NCBI GenBank assembly: GCA_963965975.1
Contig: OZ014413.1
Span: 2,738,001-2,802,000, forward strand
From: Xestospongia bergquistia
Taxonomy: Eukaryota > Porifera > Demospongiae > Haplosclerida > Petrosiidae
Length of the DNA: 64,000 nucleotides
Direction of reading: 5' to 3'
Shown: piece after piece, positions 10,654-25,600 of the stretch
How the letters are laid out: every line of letters begins with the position of its first letter
Numbering within the stretch: the first letter of the stretch is position 1
Made by a program: the position numbers and the translations under genes
Notes under the pieces: model-generated
Database searches by the model: none
The model's input: the letters and a program-made list of their open reading frames with translations, nothing else
Told to the model about the DNA's origin: nothing

Positions 10654-13600
10654 CTAGAAAACAATAAGTAATAATGTCTATATTATAATATAGAGTTATA
10701 ACATTGCTCTGGTAAAGGATCTAATCAATACATATAGTTATTTACTAATGTCGTATATCACAGCTTATACTTTAGTATTTACTTACAGGCAGTGGTAGGG
10801 AGAACAGAAGTAATATTGTGACATGTAGTCCTTAATGTTGATACTGATGACAAACTTATTGGATTACCTACAAATGTAATGTGACCTCATTAGAACATGA
10901 AATATGGACAGTTATGTTATGTTTTGGAAGAGTTGACAAGTTTTAACGACATGTTTATTTTTAACTTACTACATTGAATTATGACATATTCAGAATGACT
11001 ACATCCTTCATAAGAATTAGTAGGACAACTCTGACATGAACCCAAACAAGAAAAACTACTACTACAAGCTAAGTTACTCATCCAAATATGTTGAGATAAA
11101 CTACCAGACCTATAACAAATATAGTATACTTCCAATATAGTCTATTGTACTAAACATACATAGAAAGATGATTATAATTTGTATAGTTTGAATATCCCAG
11201 TTGTTTACAGAGAACAAGTGCATCATTAGAATCAAATCCATCATCACATATTGTTCCCCACTGTCCATTACAATAGACCTCCACACGTCCTTCGTTAGAA
11301 TAATTTCCTCCCTGAAGACGTATCATACCAGGAAAAGGATTACTGTTCCAGATCCTTGTAGAATCTAAATTCACAATAAATGTAGATCTATACTATAATA
11401 ATATTATTAATACTAACAACAGGACACAGTAGCATCATAAGAGTTAGTGTTAGTACATCCACTATCAATGATAGTAGAGTAGAAACACTGTAGGATAGTG
11501 AGATAGTCATTGTTAGGACAGTTGACATCAACTAGTAACATTGGGCTGTAGTCAGTGCCATAACTGAAATATTAACAAATAATTATTTATGTCTCAAAAG
11601 ACAATTTTAAGAAACTAACCTCACTAATCCAGCTCTAGAGTAACTCGATGCTCCAGTATATCCCAATTGATGACAGATGACATCAGCTTCATATAGACTG
11701 TAGTAGGTATCATCACAGATATTACCCCATTGTCCATTGATATAGATCTGTACTATACCAGAATAATAGGAGGATAAGGTATATCCATTACGATAAAGAC
11801 GTGTAGTACCAAAACCAATATGGCTAGAAGAAGCTACATCAACAGAATAAAATAAAAACTGATGTTGCTAATGAGGTAATTAAATCTAAAATGTTGCTAA
11901 TGAGGTAATTAAATCTAAAGTCAACTACTTGAGATTAGATATTATAAGACAATTCTTTTAATCACCAAATGCAATATTATCATTACTTACAGATTAATCC
12001 AGAACAAGTAGTCTTTGAATTATTAGACTTTGAATATGAGCTGATGTAAACTAAAGAATACAATAATAATAATGAATAAACCTAAGTAATAAGAACGTTT
12101 AACACATTATACAATTAACTTGGTTCAATATAACAATGTAACAACTTACTACATGTGACTGTAACATCCTCAGAGTGGTTACAACTAGTTATTGAAGTTG
12201 ATGGACAGGAATTTTTAGTACCATAACATGTGTCAGAGGATGAACTAGACATGTATGTACTCCAAATTGGTTGACTGGAATTACCAGATCTAAATAATAG
12301 TCGAATAACTTTATTGTGATAGCAACATTGTAAATGATTGACCAACTATTAAACATTAAATAGTTACTCTTTAATAAATTTTGAAGATATTAATAATAGA
12401 AAAAATACAAAATGCTCAAAGGAAAGCCAACTTTAAAGCTTAATAAGCATTAACTAGAGCTCAAACAATTACTTAAACAATTACTCAAGATTATTGCTTT
12501 GATTAAAGGTACTTACAGACTTAAGTGATCATATCTATGGTAGTAATTATATCCCAGTTGTTTACAGATAGTTTGAGCATCAATAGAACTAAATCCATTA
12601 TCACATATTGTTCCCCACTGTCCATTACAATAGACCTCAACACGTCCTTGATTAGGATAACTACCTCCTTGAAGACGGATCATACCAGAGAATGGATTAC
12701 TGTTCCAGATCCTAGTGGTATCTGTAACAAACACAACAAGTGCTTAGAAAAATATTGATACACTTACAGCAGTACACAGTAGCATCATAAGAGTTAGTAC
12801 ATCCACTATCAATGTGTGTAGAGAATGAACACTGAAATATAGTAAGGTAGTTGCTACTAGCACAGTTGAGGTCATCCATCTTCATAGAGAGATAATCAGT
12901 ACCATAACTAGACAGAAATAACTTAAAGCTTGATTATTAGATAATTCTAACCTTACTAATCCAGCTCTATTATAACTAGAGGCTCCAGTATATCCCAATT
13001 GATGACAAATGACATTAGCTTCAGTAGAACTGTAGGAGTAGTCATCACAGATATTACCCCATCCATTATTGTAATAGACTCTCACAATACCATAGTAATT
13101 AGATAATGAGGAATATCCATTACGAGAGAGAATAAGAGCACCATTTTGAGCATCATTAGCTAAATAATAAAAGATTATCAAACATTAATTTCTAACTATA
13201 AGAATTATCATATATCACAAATACACATATTTAATAATCTTATGCCATTAATTATATAAAATAATATAATTTCTTACAAATTAATCCATAACAAGTCGTC
13301 TTTGAATTAGAAGGCTTTGAATATGAACTGTCATAAACTAAAGAATCCAATAATAATAATGAGTAAGCATAAAGTAATAAAATTACTTAACAATATAATG
13401 TAACAACTTACTACATGTGACAGTAACATCCTCAGAGTGGGTACAACTAGTTATTGAAGTTGATGGACAAGAATTTCTAGTACCATAACATGTGTCAGAA
13501 GGAAAACTAGACATGTGTGTACTCCAAATTGGTTGACTGGAATTACCAGATCTAAATAATAGACAAATAACTATAATTGTTAGATATAACGACAGAATAA

Positions 13601-16600
13601 AATAAACATAAGACAAACTGACAAACAAAGAAAAAACAATTTTATTGAAGTAGATAAAACAGTTTTATACTTAAACAATAATTACTGTAGATAGTTACTT
13701 TGATTAATAGTACTTACAGACTTAAATGATCATATTTGTAGTAATAATTATATCCCATTTGTTTACAGATAGTTTGAGCATCAGTAGAGCTAAATCCATT
13801 ATCACATATTGTTCCCCACTCTCCATTACAATAGACTTCAACACGTCCTTCATTAGAATAATTTCCTCCTTGAAGACGTATCATACCAGAGAAAGGATTG
13901 CTGTTCCAGATCCTAATGGTATCTATAACAAACGCAACAAGTGCTAAAGAATTATTTATACACTCACAACAGTAGACAGTAGCATCATAAGAGTTAGTAT
14001 TAGTGCATCCACTATCAATGTGTGTAGAGAATGAACACTGAAATATAGTAAGGTAGTTGCTACTATTACAGTTGAGATCGTCCATCTTCATAGACAGAGT
14101 GTCAGTGCCATAACTAAACAGAGATATTTAAAACCTGAATTACATGTATGATTACAAATTCTAACCTCACTAATCCAGCTCTAGAGTAACTAGAGACTCC
14201 AGTATATCCCAATTGACGACAGATGACATTAGCTTCAGCAGAATTGTAGGAGTAGTCATCACAGATATTACCCCATTCATTGTTGTAATAGACCCTCACA
14301 ATACCATAGTAATAGGATGTTGAAGTATACCCATTACGAGATAAAATTATAGCACCATTTTGAACAAAATCAGCTAAATGATAAAAGATTATCATCAACT
14401 AATTACTAAATGAAAGGATTATCATATGCAGTCAATACACATGTTTAACAATCGTATAACATTGACCAAATACAATAATATAATTGCTTACAAATTAATC
14501 CATAACAAGTAGTATTTGAATTAGAAGGCTTTGAATATGAACTGCTGTAAACTAAAGAATAAAATAATGATAATGAGTAAATCTAAGTAATTAGATCAAT
14601 TAATAAATTGTGAAAATTGCTTGGTATAATAACTTACTACATGCAACAGTAACATCCTCAGAGTGGGTACAACTAGTTATTGAAGTTGATGGACAGGAAT
14701 TTCTAGTACCATAACATGTGTCAGAAGAAAAACTGGACATGTGTGTACTCCAAATTGGTTGACTGGAATTACCAGATCTAAATAATAGAGAAATAACTAT
14801 AATTGTTAGATATAACAACAGAATAAAATAAACATTAGACAAACTGACAAATAAAGAAAGAACAATTTTATTGAAGTAGATAAAACAGTTTTATACTTAA
14901 ACAATAATTACTGTAGATAGTTACTTTGATTTATAGTACTTACAGACTTAAATGATCATATTTGTAGTAATAGTTATATCCCATTTGTTTACAGATAGTT
15001 TGACCATCAGTAGAGCTAAATCCATTATCACATATTGTTCCCCACTCTCCATTACAATAGACCTCAACACGTCCTTCATTAGAATAATTTCCTCCTTGAA
15101 GACGTATCATACCAGAGAAAGGATTGCTGTTCCAGATCCTAATGGTATCTATAACAAACGCAACAAGTGCTAAAGAATTATTTATACACTCACAACAGTA
15201 GACAGTAGCATCATAAGAGTTAGTATTAGTGCATCCACTATCAATGTATGTAGAGAATGAACACTGAAATATAGTGAGGTAGTTGCTACTAGCACAGTTG
15301 AGGTTATCCATCTTCATAGAGAGATAATCAGTACCATAACTAGACAGAAATAACTTGAAGCTTGATTATTAGATAATTCTAACTTCACTAATCCAGCTCT
15401 AGAGTAACTAGAGACTCCAGCATATCCCAATTGATGACAAATGACATTAGCTTCAGTAGAACTGTAGGAGTAGTCATCACAGATATTACCCCATCCATTA
15501 TTGTAATAGACTCTCACAATACCATAGAAATTAGATGATGAGGAATACCCATTACGAGAGAGAATAAGAGCACCATTTTGAGCATCATTAGCTAAATAAT
15601 AAAAGATTATCAATCACTAATTGCTAACTATAAGAATTATCATATCTCACAAATACACATATTTAATAATCTTATGCCATTAAATTATATGAAATAATAT
15701 AATTTCTTACAAATTAATCCATAACAAGTCGTCTTTGAATTAGAAGGCTTTGAATATGAGCTGTCATAAACTAAAGAATCCAATAATAATAATGAGTAAG
15801 CATAAAGTAATAAAATTATTTAACAATATAATGTAACAACTTACTACATGTGACTGTAACATCCTCAGAGTGGGTACAACTAGTTATTGAAGTTGATGGA
15901 CAGGAATTTCTAGTACCATAACATGTGTCAGAAGGAAAACTAGACATGTGTGTACTCCAAATTGGTTGACTGGAATTACCAGATCTAAATAATAGAGAAA
16001 TAACTATAATTGTTAGATATAACGACAGAATAAAATAAACATAAGACAAACTGACAAACAAAGAAAAAACAATTTTATTGAAGTAGATAAAACAGTTTTA
16101 TACTTAAACAATAATTACTGTAGATAGTTACTTTGATTAATAGTACTTACAGACTTAAATGATCATATTTGTAGTAATAATTATATCCCATTTGTTTACA
16201 GATAGTTTGAGCATCAGTAGAGCTAAATCCATTATCACATATTGTTCCCCACTCTCCATTACAATAGACCTCAACACGTCCTTCATTAGAATAATTTCCT
16301 CCTTGAAGACGTATCATACCAGAGAAAGGATTGCTGTTCCAGATCCTAATGGTATCTATAACAAACGCAACAAGTGCTAAAGAATTATTTATACACTCAC
16401 AACAGTAGACAGTAGCATCATAAGAGTTAGTATTAGTGCATCCACTATCAATGTGTGTAGAGAATGAACACTGAAATATAGTAAGGTAGTTGCTACTATT
16501 ACAGTTGAGATCGTCCATCTTCATAGACAGAGTGTCAGTGCCATAACTAAACAGAGATATTTAAAACCTGAATTACATGTATGATTACAAATTCTAACCT

Positions 16601-19600
16601 CACTAATCCAGCTCTAGAGTAACTAGAGACTCCAGTATATCCCAATTGACGACAGATGACATTAGCTTCAGCAGAATTGTAGGAGTAGTCATCACAGATA
16701 TTACCCCATTCATTGTTGTAATAGACCCTCACAATACCATAGTAATAGGATGTTGAAGTATACCCATTACGAGATAAAATTATAGCACCATTTTGAACAA
16801 AATCAGCTAAATGATAAAAGATTATCATCAACTAATTACTAAATGAAAGGATTATCATATGCAGTCAATACACATGTTTAACAATCGTATAACATTGACC
16901 AAATACAATAATATAATTGCTTACAAATTAATCCATAACAAGTAGTATTTGAATTAGAAGGCTTTGAATATGAACTGCTGTAAACTAAAGAATAAAATAA
17001 TGATAATGAGTAAATCTAAGTAATTAGATCAATTAATAAATTGTGAAAATTGCTTGGTATAATAACTTACTACATGCAACAGTAACATCCTCAGAGTGGG
17101 TACAACTAGTTATTGAAGTTGATGGACAGGAATTTCTAGTACCATAACATGTGTCAGAAGAAAAACTGGACATGTGTGTACTCCAAATTGGTTGACTGGA
17201 ATTACCAGATCTAAATAATAGAGAAATAACTATAATTGTTAGATATAACAACAGAATAAAATAAACATTAGACAAACTGACAAATAAAGAAAGAACAATT
17301 TTATTGAAGTAGATAAAACAGTTTTATACTTAAACAATAATTACTGTAGATAGTTACTTTGATTTATAGTACTTACAGACTTAAATGATCATATTTGTAG
17401 TAATAGTTATATCCCATTTGTTTACAGATAGTTTGACCATCAGTAGAGCTAAATCCATTATCACATATTGTTCCCCACTCTCCATTACAATAGACCTCAA
17501 CACGTCCTTCATTAGAATAATTTCCTCCTTGAAGACGTATCATACCAGAGAAAGGATTGCTGTTCCAGATCCTAATGGTATCTATAACAAACGCAACAAG
17601 TGCTAAAGAATTATTTATACACTCACAACAGTAGACAGTAGCATCATAAGAGTTAGTATTAGTGCATCCACTATCAATGTATGTAGAGAATGAACACTGA
17701 AATATAGTGAGGTAGTTGCTACTAGCACAGTTGAGGTTATCCATCTTCATAGAGAGATAATCAGTACCATAACTAGACAGAAATAACTTGAAGCTTGATT
17801 ATTAGATAATTCTAACTTCACTAATCCAGCTCTAGAGTAACTAGAGACTCCAGCATATCCCAATTGATGACAAATGACATTAGCTTCAGTAGAACTGTAG
17901 GAGTAGTCATCACAGATATTACCCCATCCATTATTGTAATAGACTCTCACAATACCATAGAAATTAGATGATGAGGAATACCCATTACGAGAGAGAATAA
18001 GAGCACCATTTTGAGCATCATTAGCTAAATAATAAAAGATTATCAATCACTAATTGCTAACTATAAGAATTATCATATCTCACAAATACACATATTTAAT
18101 AATCTTATGCCATTAAATTATATGAAATAATATAATTTCTTACAAATTAATCCATAACAAGTCGTCTTTGAATTAGAAGGCTTTGAATATGAGCTGTCAT
18201 AAACTAAAGAATCCAATAATAATAATGAGTAAGCATAAAGTAATAAAATTATTTAACAATATAATGTAACAACTTACTACATGTGACTGTAACATCCTCA
18301 GAGTGGGTACAACTAGTTATTGAAGTTGATGGACAGGAATTTCTAGTACCATAACATGTGTCAGAAGGAAAACTAGACATGTGTGTACTCCAAATTGGTT
18401 GACTGGAATTACCAGATCTAAATAATAGAGAAATAACTATAATTGTTAGATATAACGACAGAATAAAATAAACATAAGACAAACTGACAAACAAAGAAAA
18501 AACAATTTTATTGAAGTAGATAAAACAGTTTTATACTTAAACAATAATTACTGTAGATAGTTACTTTGATTAATAGTACTTACAGACTTAAATGATCATA
18601 TTTGTAGTAATAATTATATCCCATTTGTTTACAGATAGTTTGAGCATCAGTAGAGCTAAATCCATTATCACATATTGTTCCCCACTCTCCATTACAATAG
18701 ACCTCAACACGTCCTTCATTAGAATAATTTCCTCCTTGAAGACGTATCATACCAGAGAAAGGATTGCTGTTCCAGATCCTAATGGTATCTATAACAAACG
18801 CAACAAGTGCTAAAGAATTATTTATACACTCACAACAGTAGACAGTAGCATCATAAGAGTTAGTATTAGTGCATCCACTATCAATGTATGTAGAGAATGA
18901 ACACTGAAATATAGTGAGGTAGTTGCTACTAGCACAGTTGAGGTTATCCATCTTCATAGAGAGATAATCAGTACCATAACTAGACAGAAATAACTTAAAG
19001 CTTGATTATTAGATAATTCTAACTTCACTAATCCAGCTCTAGAGTAACTAGAGACTCCAGCATATCCCAATTGATGACAAATGACATTAGCTTCAGTAGA
19101 ACTGTAGGAGTAGTCATCACAGATATTACCCCATCCATTATTGTAATAGACTCTCACAATACCATAGAAATTAGATGATGAGGAATACCCATTACGAGAG
19201 AGAATAAGAGCACCATTTTGAGCATCATTAGCTAAATAATAAAAGATTATCAATCACTAATTGCTAACTATAAGAATTATCATATATCACAAATACACAT
19301 ATTTAATAATCTTATGCCATTAAATTATATGAAATAATATAATTTCTTACAAATTAATCCATAACAAGTCGTCTTTGAATTAGAAGGCTTTGAATATGAG
19401 CTGTCATAAACTAAAGAATCCAATAATAATAATGAGTAAGCATAAAGTAATAAAATTATTTAACAATATAATGTAACAACTTACTACATGTGACTGTAAC
19501 ATCCTCAGAGTGGGTACAACTAGTTATTGAAGTTGATGGACAGGAATTTCTAGTACCATAACATGTGTCAGAAGGAAAACTAGACATGTGTGTACTCCAA

Positions 19601-22600
19601 ATTGGTTGACTGGAATTACCAGATCTAAATAATAGTCAAATAACTATATTTGTTAGATATAACGACAGAATAAAATAAACATAAGACAAACTGACAAACA
19701 AAGAAAAAACAATTTTATTGAAGTAGATAAAACAGTTTTATACTTAAACAATAATTACTGTAGATAGTTACTTTGATTAATAGTACTTACAGACTTAAAT
19801 GATCATATTTGTAGTAATAATTATATCCCAGTTGTTTACAGATAGTTTGACCATCAGTGGAGCTAAATCCATTATCACATATTGTTCCCCACTCTCCATT
19901 ACAATAGACCTCAACACGTCCTTCATTAGAATAATTTCCTCCTTGAAGACGTATCATACCAGAGAAAGGATTGCTGTTCCAGATCCTAATGGTATCTATA
20001 ACAAACGCAACAAGTGCTAAAGAATTATTTATACACTCACAACAATACACAGTAGCATCATAAGAGTTAGTATTAGTACATCCGCTATCAATGTGTGTAG
20101 AGAATGAACACTGAAATATAGTAAGGTAGTTGCTACTATTACAGTTGAGATCGTCTATCTTCATAGACAGAGTGTCAGTGCCATAACTAAACAGAGATAT
20201 TTAAAACCTGAATTACATGTATGATTACAAATTCTAACCTCACTAATCCAGCTCTAGAGTAACTAGAGACTCCAGTATATCCCAATTGACGACAGATGAC
20301 ATTAGCTTCAGCAGAATTGTAGGAGTAGTCATCACAGATATTACCCCATTCATTGTTGTAATAGACCCTCACAATACCATAGTAATAGGATGTTGAAGTA
20401 TACCCATTACGAGATAAAATTATAGCACCATTTTGAACAAAATCAACTAAATGATAAAAGATTATCATCAACTAATTACTAAATGAAAGGATTATCATAT
20501 GCAGTCAATACATATGTTTAACAATCGCAAAACATTGACCAAATACAATAATATTATTGCATACAAATTAATCCATAACAAGTAGTATTTGAATTAGAAG
20601 GCTTTGAATGTGAACTGCTGTAAACTAAAGAATAAAATAATGATAATGAGTAAATCTAAGTAATTAGATCAATTAATAAATTGTGAAAATTGCTTGGTAT
20701 AATAACTTACTACATGCGACAGTAACATCCTCAGAGTGGGTACAACTAGTTATTGAAGTTGATGGACAGGAATTTCTAGTACCATAACATGTGTCAGAAG
20801 GAAAACTAGACATGTGTGTACTCCAAATTGGTTGACTGGAATTACCAGATCTAAATAATAGAGAAATAACTATAATTGTTAGATATAACGACAGAATAAA
20901 ATGAACATAAGACAAACTGACAAACAAAGAAAAAACAATTTTATTGAAGTAGATAAAACAGTTTTATACTTAAACAATAATTACTGTAGATAGTTACTTT
21001 GATTAATAGTACTTACAGACTTAAATGATCATATTTGTAGTAATAATTATATCCCAGTTGTTTACAGATAGTTTGACCATCAGTAGAGCTAAATCCATTA
21101 TCACATATTGTTCCCCACTCTCCATTACAATAGACCTCAACACGTCCTTCATTAGAATAATTTCCTCCTTGAAGACGTATCATACCAGAGAAAGGATTGC
21201 TGTTCCAGATCCTAATGGTATCTATAACAAACGCAACAAGTGCTAAAGAATTATTTATACACTCACAGCAGTACACAGTAGCATCATAAGAGTTAGTATT
21301 AGTACATCCACTATCAATGTGTGTAGAGAATGAACACTGAAATATAGTAAGGTAGTTGCTACTATTACAGTTGAGATCGTCCATCTTCATAGACAGAGTG
21401 TCGGTCCCATAACTAAACAGAGATATTTAAAACCTGAATTACATGTATGATTACAAATTCTAACCTCACTAATCCAGCTCTAGAGTAACTAGAGACTCCA
21501 GTATATTCCAATTGACGACAGATGACATTAGCTTCAGCAGAATTGTAGGAGTAGTCATCACAGATATTACCCCATTCATTGTTGTAATAGACCCTCACAA
21601 TACCATAGTAATAGGATGTTGAAGTATACCCATTACGAGATAAAATTATAGCACCATTTTGAACAAAATCAGCTAAATGATAAAAGATTATTATCAACTA
21701 ATTACTAAATGAAAGGATTATCATATGCAGTCAATACACATGTTTAACAATTGTATAACATTGACCAAATACAATAATATAATTGATTACAAATTAATCC
21801 AGAACAAGTAGTATTTGAATTAGAAGGCTTTGAATATGAACTGCTGTAAACTAAAGAATAAAATAATGATAATGAGTAAACCTAAGTAATTAGATCAATT
21901 AATAAATTGTGAAAAAATCTTGGTATAATAACTTACTACATGCGACAGTAACATCCTCAGAGTGGGTACAACTAGTTATTGAAGTTGATGGACAGGAATT
22001 TCTAGTACCATAACATGTGTCAGAAGGAAAACTAGACATGTGTGTACTCCAAATTGGTTGACTGGAATTACCAGATCTAAATAATAGAGAAATAACTATA
22101 ATTGTTAGATATAACAACAGAATAAAATAAACATAAGACAAACTGACAAACAAAGAAAAAATAATTTTATTGAAGTAGATAAAACAGTTTTATACTTAAA
22201 CAATAATTACTGTAGATAGTTACTTTGATTAATAGTACTTACAGACTTAAATGATCATATTTGTAGTAATAATTATATCCCAGTTGTTTACAGATAGTTT
22301 GAGCATTAGTAGAATTAAATCTATTATCACATATTGTTCCCCACTCTCCATTACAATAGACCTCAACACGTCCCTCGTTAGAATAATTTCCTCCTTGAAG
22401 TCGTATCATACCAGAGAAAGGATTGCTGTTCCAGATCCTAATGGTATCTATAACAAACGCAACAAGTGCTAAAGAATTATTTATAAACTTACAGCAGTAG
22501 ACAGTAGCATCATAAGAGTTAGTATTAGTACATCCACTATCAATGTGTGTAGAGAATGAACACTGAAATATAGTGAGGTAGTTGCTACTATTACAGTTGA

Positions 22601-25600
22601 GATCGTCCATCTTCATAGACAGATAATCAGTACCATAACTAGACAGAAATAACTTAAAGCTTGATTATTAGATGTTTCCAACCTCACTAATTCAGCTCTC
22701 GAGTAACTTGATGCTCCAGTATATCCTAATTGATGACAGATGACATTAGCTTCAGTAGAACTGTAGTAGTAATCATCACAGATATTACCCCATCCATTAT
22801 TGTAATAGACTCTCACAATACCATAGTAATAAGATGATGAGACATACCCATTACGATATAAAATTATAGCACCATTTTGAGCAAAATCAGCTAGATGGTA
22901 AAAATATGATTGTTATACAACAACTGTTAATCGAAAGGAATGTCATATATAGACAATACATATGTTTAAAAACCATATAACATTGATCTAACAACACTAT
23001 ATTACATACAAATTAATCCAGAACAAGTAGCCTTTGAAATAGAAGGCTTTGAATATGAATTGATGTTAACTAAAGAATACAATAATGATAATGAGTAAAT
23101 CTTCATATAATAGATTATTTAAGAAAACAATGTAACAACTTACTACATGTGACAGTAACATCCTCATAGTGGGTACAATTAGTTATTGAAGTTGATGGAC
23201 AGGAATTTCTAGTACCATAACATGTGTCAGAGGACGAACTATGCATGTATGCACTCCAAATTGGTTGACTGTAATTAATTGATCTGAAATTATACAAATA
23301 TTGAAACACTTATGTGGCAATTAATAAAATTACTCACAAATAATTGATGTGATTGTATTTATAGTAACCATTATATCCTAGTTGTTTACAAACAGTTTGA
23401 GCATCAGTAGAATTAAATCCATTATTACATATTGTTCCCCACTCTCCATTACAGTAGACCTCAGCACGTCCTTGATAGGAATAACTACCTCCATGAAGAC
23501 GTATCATACCAGGGAAAGGATTACTATTCCAGATCCTAGTCATATCTGTTACAAAATGATAAGTAATAGGTAATATTTATACACTAACAACAGTCCACAG
23601 TAGCATCATAAGAATTAGAACAACCACTATCAATGTATGTAGAGAAAGAACATTGAAATATAGTCAAGTAGCTACTATTGCCACAGTTTATGTTATCCAT
23701 CTTTATTGGTAGACTATCAATGCCATAGCTAAACACAACAATGAAACTAACTTTGATCAAAACTAGCTATATCTAACCTCACTAATCCAGCTCTAGAGTA
23801 ACTTGTTGCTCCAGTATATCCCAATTGATGACAGATCACATCAGCTTCAGTAAAACTGTAGTAAGAATCATAACAGATATTACCCCATCCATTATCATAA
23901 TAGACTCTCACAATACCATAGTAATAAGATGATGAGGTATACCCATTACGATATAGAATAATAGCACCATATTCGGCTGCATCAGCTACATGATACAAGA
24001 TTAACATAAATATATATTAATATTGTTGGTACAAATAAGTGAGAAATTATTCAAGCATAGCTAAAAAAAAATTAAAAAATTCAAGATACTCAAAGAAGGT
24101 ACAATAAAGAAAACCATTGTATAATTGATCTCATATATAATATAGTTTATGTCATATATATTATAGTCATAACTATGTTGTGATAACTTACAAATTAATC
24201 CTAAACAAGTAGTCTTTGTATGAGAAGTTTTGGAATAAGAAGTGCTGTAAGCTAAAGGAAAAAGTTTTATATATTAACATATTTATAGAATTTTGTCTGT
24301 TAAAACTCAAAAAATATTATACTCTAGTAGGTCTAAGAATATAGTATAGATGGTGTTAAGGAAGCAAATGCTGTGATGAGCCTACAATTGTAAATAAGTA
24401 TACAGATATTTAATGCTTGTTATAAAAGTATCACAGTAATTGTATTCATGTGTAAAGTACTCTAGTAAAAAGTAAAGTCAAGATTGAACAAGCCTTCAAA
24501 TTATTTATTAAAATTATTATATTGATTTTATTTTAATGAAGGTATAATGTCTCTTTCCATCTATAAACAATACAATAGTACAAATTAATAGTCGTTTAAT
24601 ACGATCACTTACTACATGTGACTGTAACGTCATTAGAGTGGGAACAACTAGTCACTGAAGTCATTGGACAGAAATTTCTATTACCAAAACATTTGTCAAA
24701 GGAAGCACTAAGCATGTTTATACTCCAAATTGGTTGACTAGAATTACTAGGTCTGAAACAATACAAACATTGAAACATTTGGCCAGCAATAATATTACTA
24801 ACATATAATTGAGATGATTATAATTATAGAAACTGTTATATCCCAGTTGTCTACAGACAATTTTAGCTTCATTAGAACTAAATCCATCATCACATATTGT
24901 TCCCCACTGTCCATTACAGTAGACCTCAGCACGTCCTTGATTGGAATAACTTCCTTCTTGAAGACGTATCATACCAGGAAATGGATTACTGTTCCAGATC
25001 CTAGTGGTATCTATAACAAAAATTATAAGTATTAAGGAAATATTTATACACTAACAACAGTACACAGTAGCATCATACAAATTAGTATTATTGCATCCAC
25101 TATCAATGAATGTAGAGAAAAAACACTGAAATATAGTCAAGTAGTCACTATTGGTGCAGTTGAGTTCATTCATTGTTGTAGATAGACTATCAGTGCCATA
25201 TCTAAACAGAAAAAATGAAACAATGGTTATAACTAGCTACATCTAACCTCTCTAATCCAGCTCTAGAGTAACTTGATGCTCCAGTATATCCCATTTGATG
25301 ACAAATGACATTAGCTTCTGTAGAAGTGTAGTAAGAATCATAACAGATATTACTCCATTCATTATTGTAATAGACCCTTACAATACCATAGTAATACCAT
25401 GATGAAGTATACCCATTATGATATAAAGTAATAGCACCATTTTGAGGAACATCATCTAGATGAAAATAAATCAATATATTCTAACTACCAACTAAAGAAA
25501 GTAATTAAAACATTTTAATCAATACACATATTACTATTGTCTGCATATACTAATGAATAATTTATTCAAGAAAAGCTAAAACAATTTAATGATTTCAGGA

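Larger units (their letters stand above)
13850..18830. repeat. Tandem repeat of period 2433 bp inside SRCR gene 1
   Basis: By eye the sequence matches itself at an offset of exactly 2433 bases from about 13850 to 18830, including introns. Each period holds two cassettes (11+12, then 9+10). Five consecutive translated frames are identical between the copies. Identity through introns means recent duplication, ongoing conversion or an assembly artefact. Confidence 0.85.

Noticed and set aside
13726-13947. Recurrent 73-codon plus-strand open frames antisense to every B1 exon
   Set aside because: They occur only because the B1 exon is conserved and happens to be open in antisense. They start inside the intron/exon edge and match no family.
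13968-14113. A 'CC' doublet at the end of A2 domains and 'CSKL' at the end of B2 domains
   Set aside because: The second residue comes from reading through the GT donor. After splicing, the codons are different (for example Tyr after the last A2 cysteine).
13278-22890. Regularly spaced repeats at first sight resembling a CRISPR or satellite array
   Set aside because: The repeats are 1.2 kb coding cassettes with conserved splice sites and SRCR protein sequence, not short direct repeats with unique spacers.
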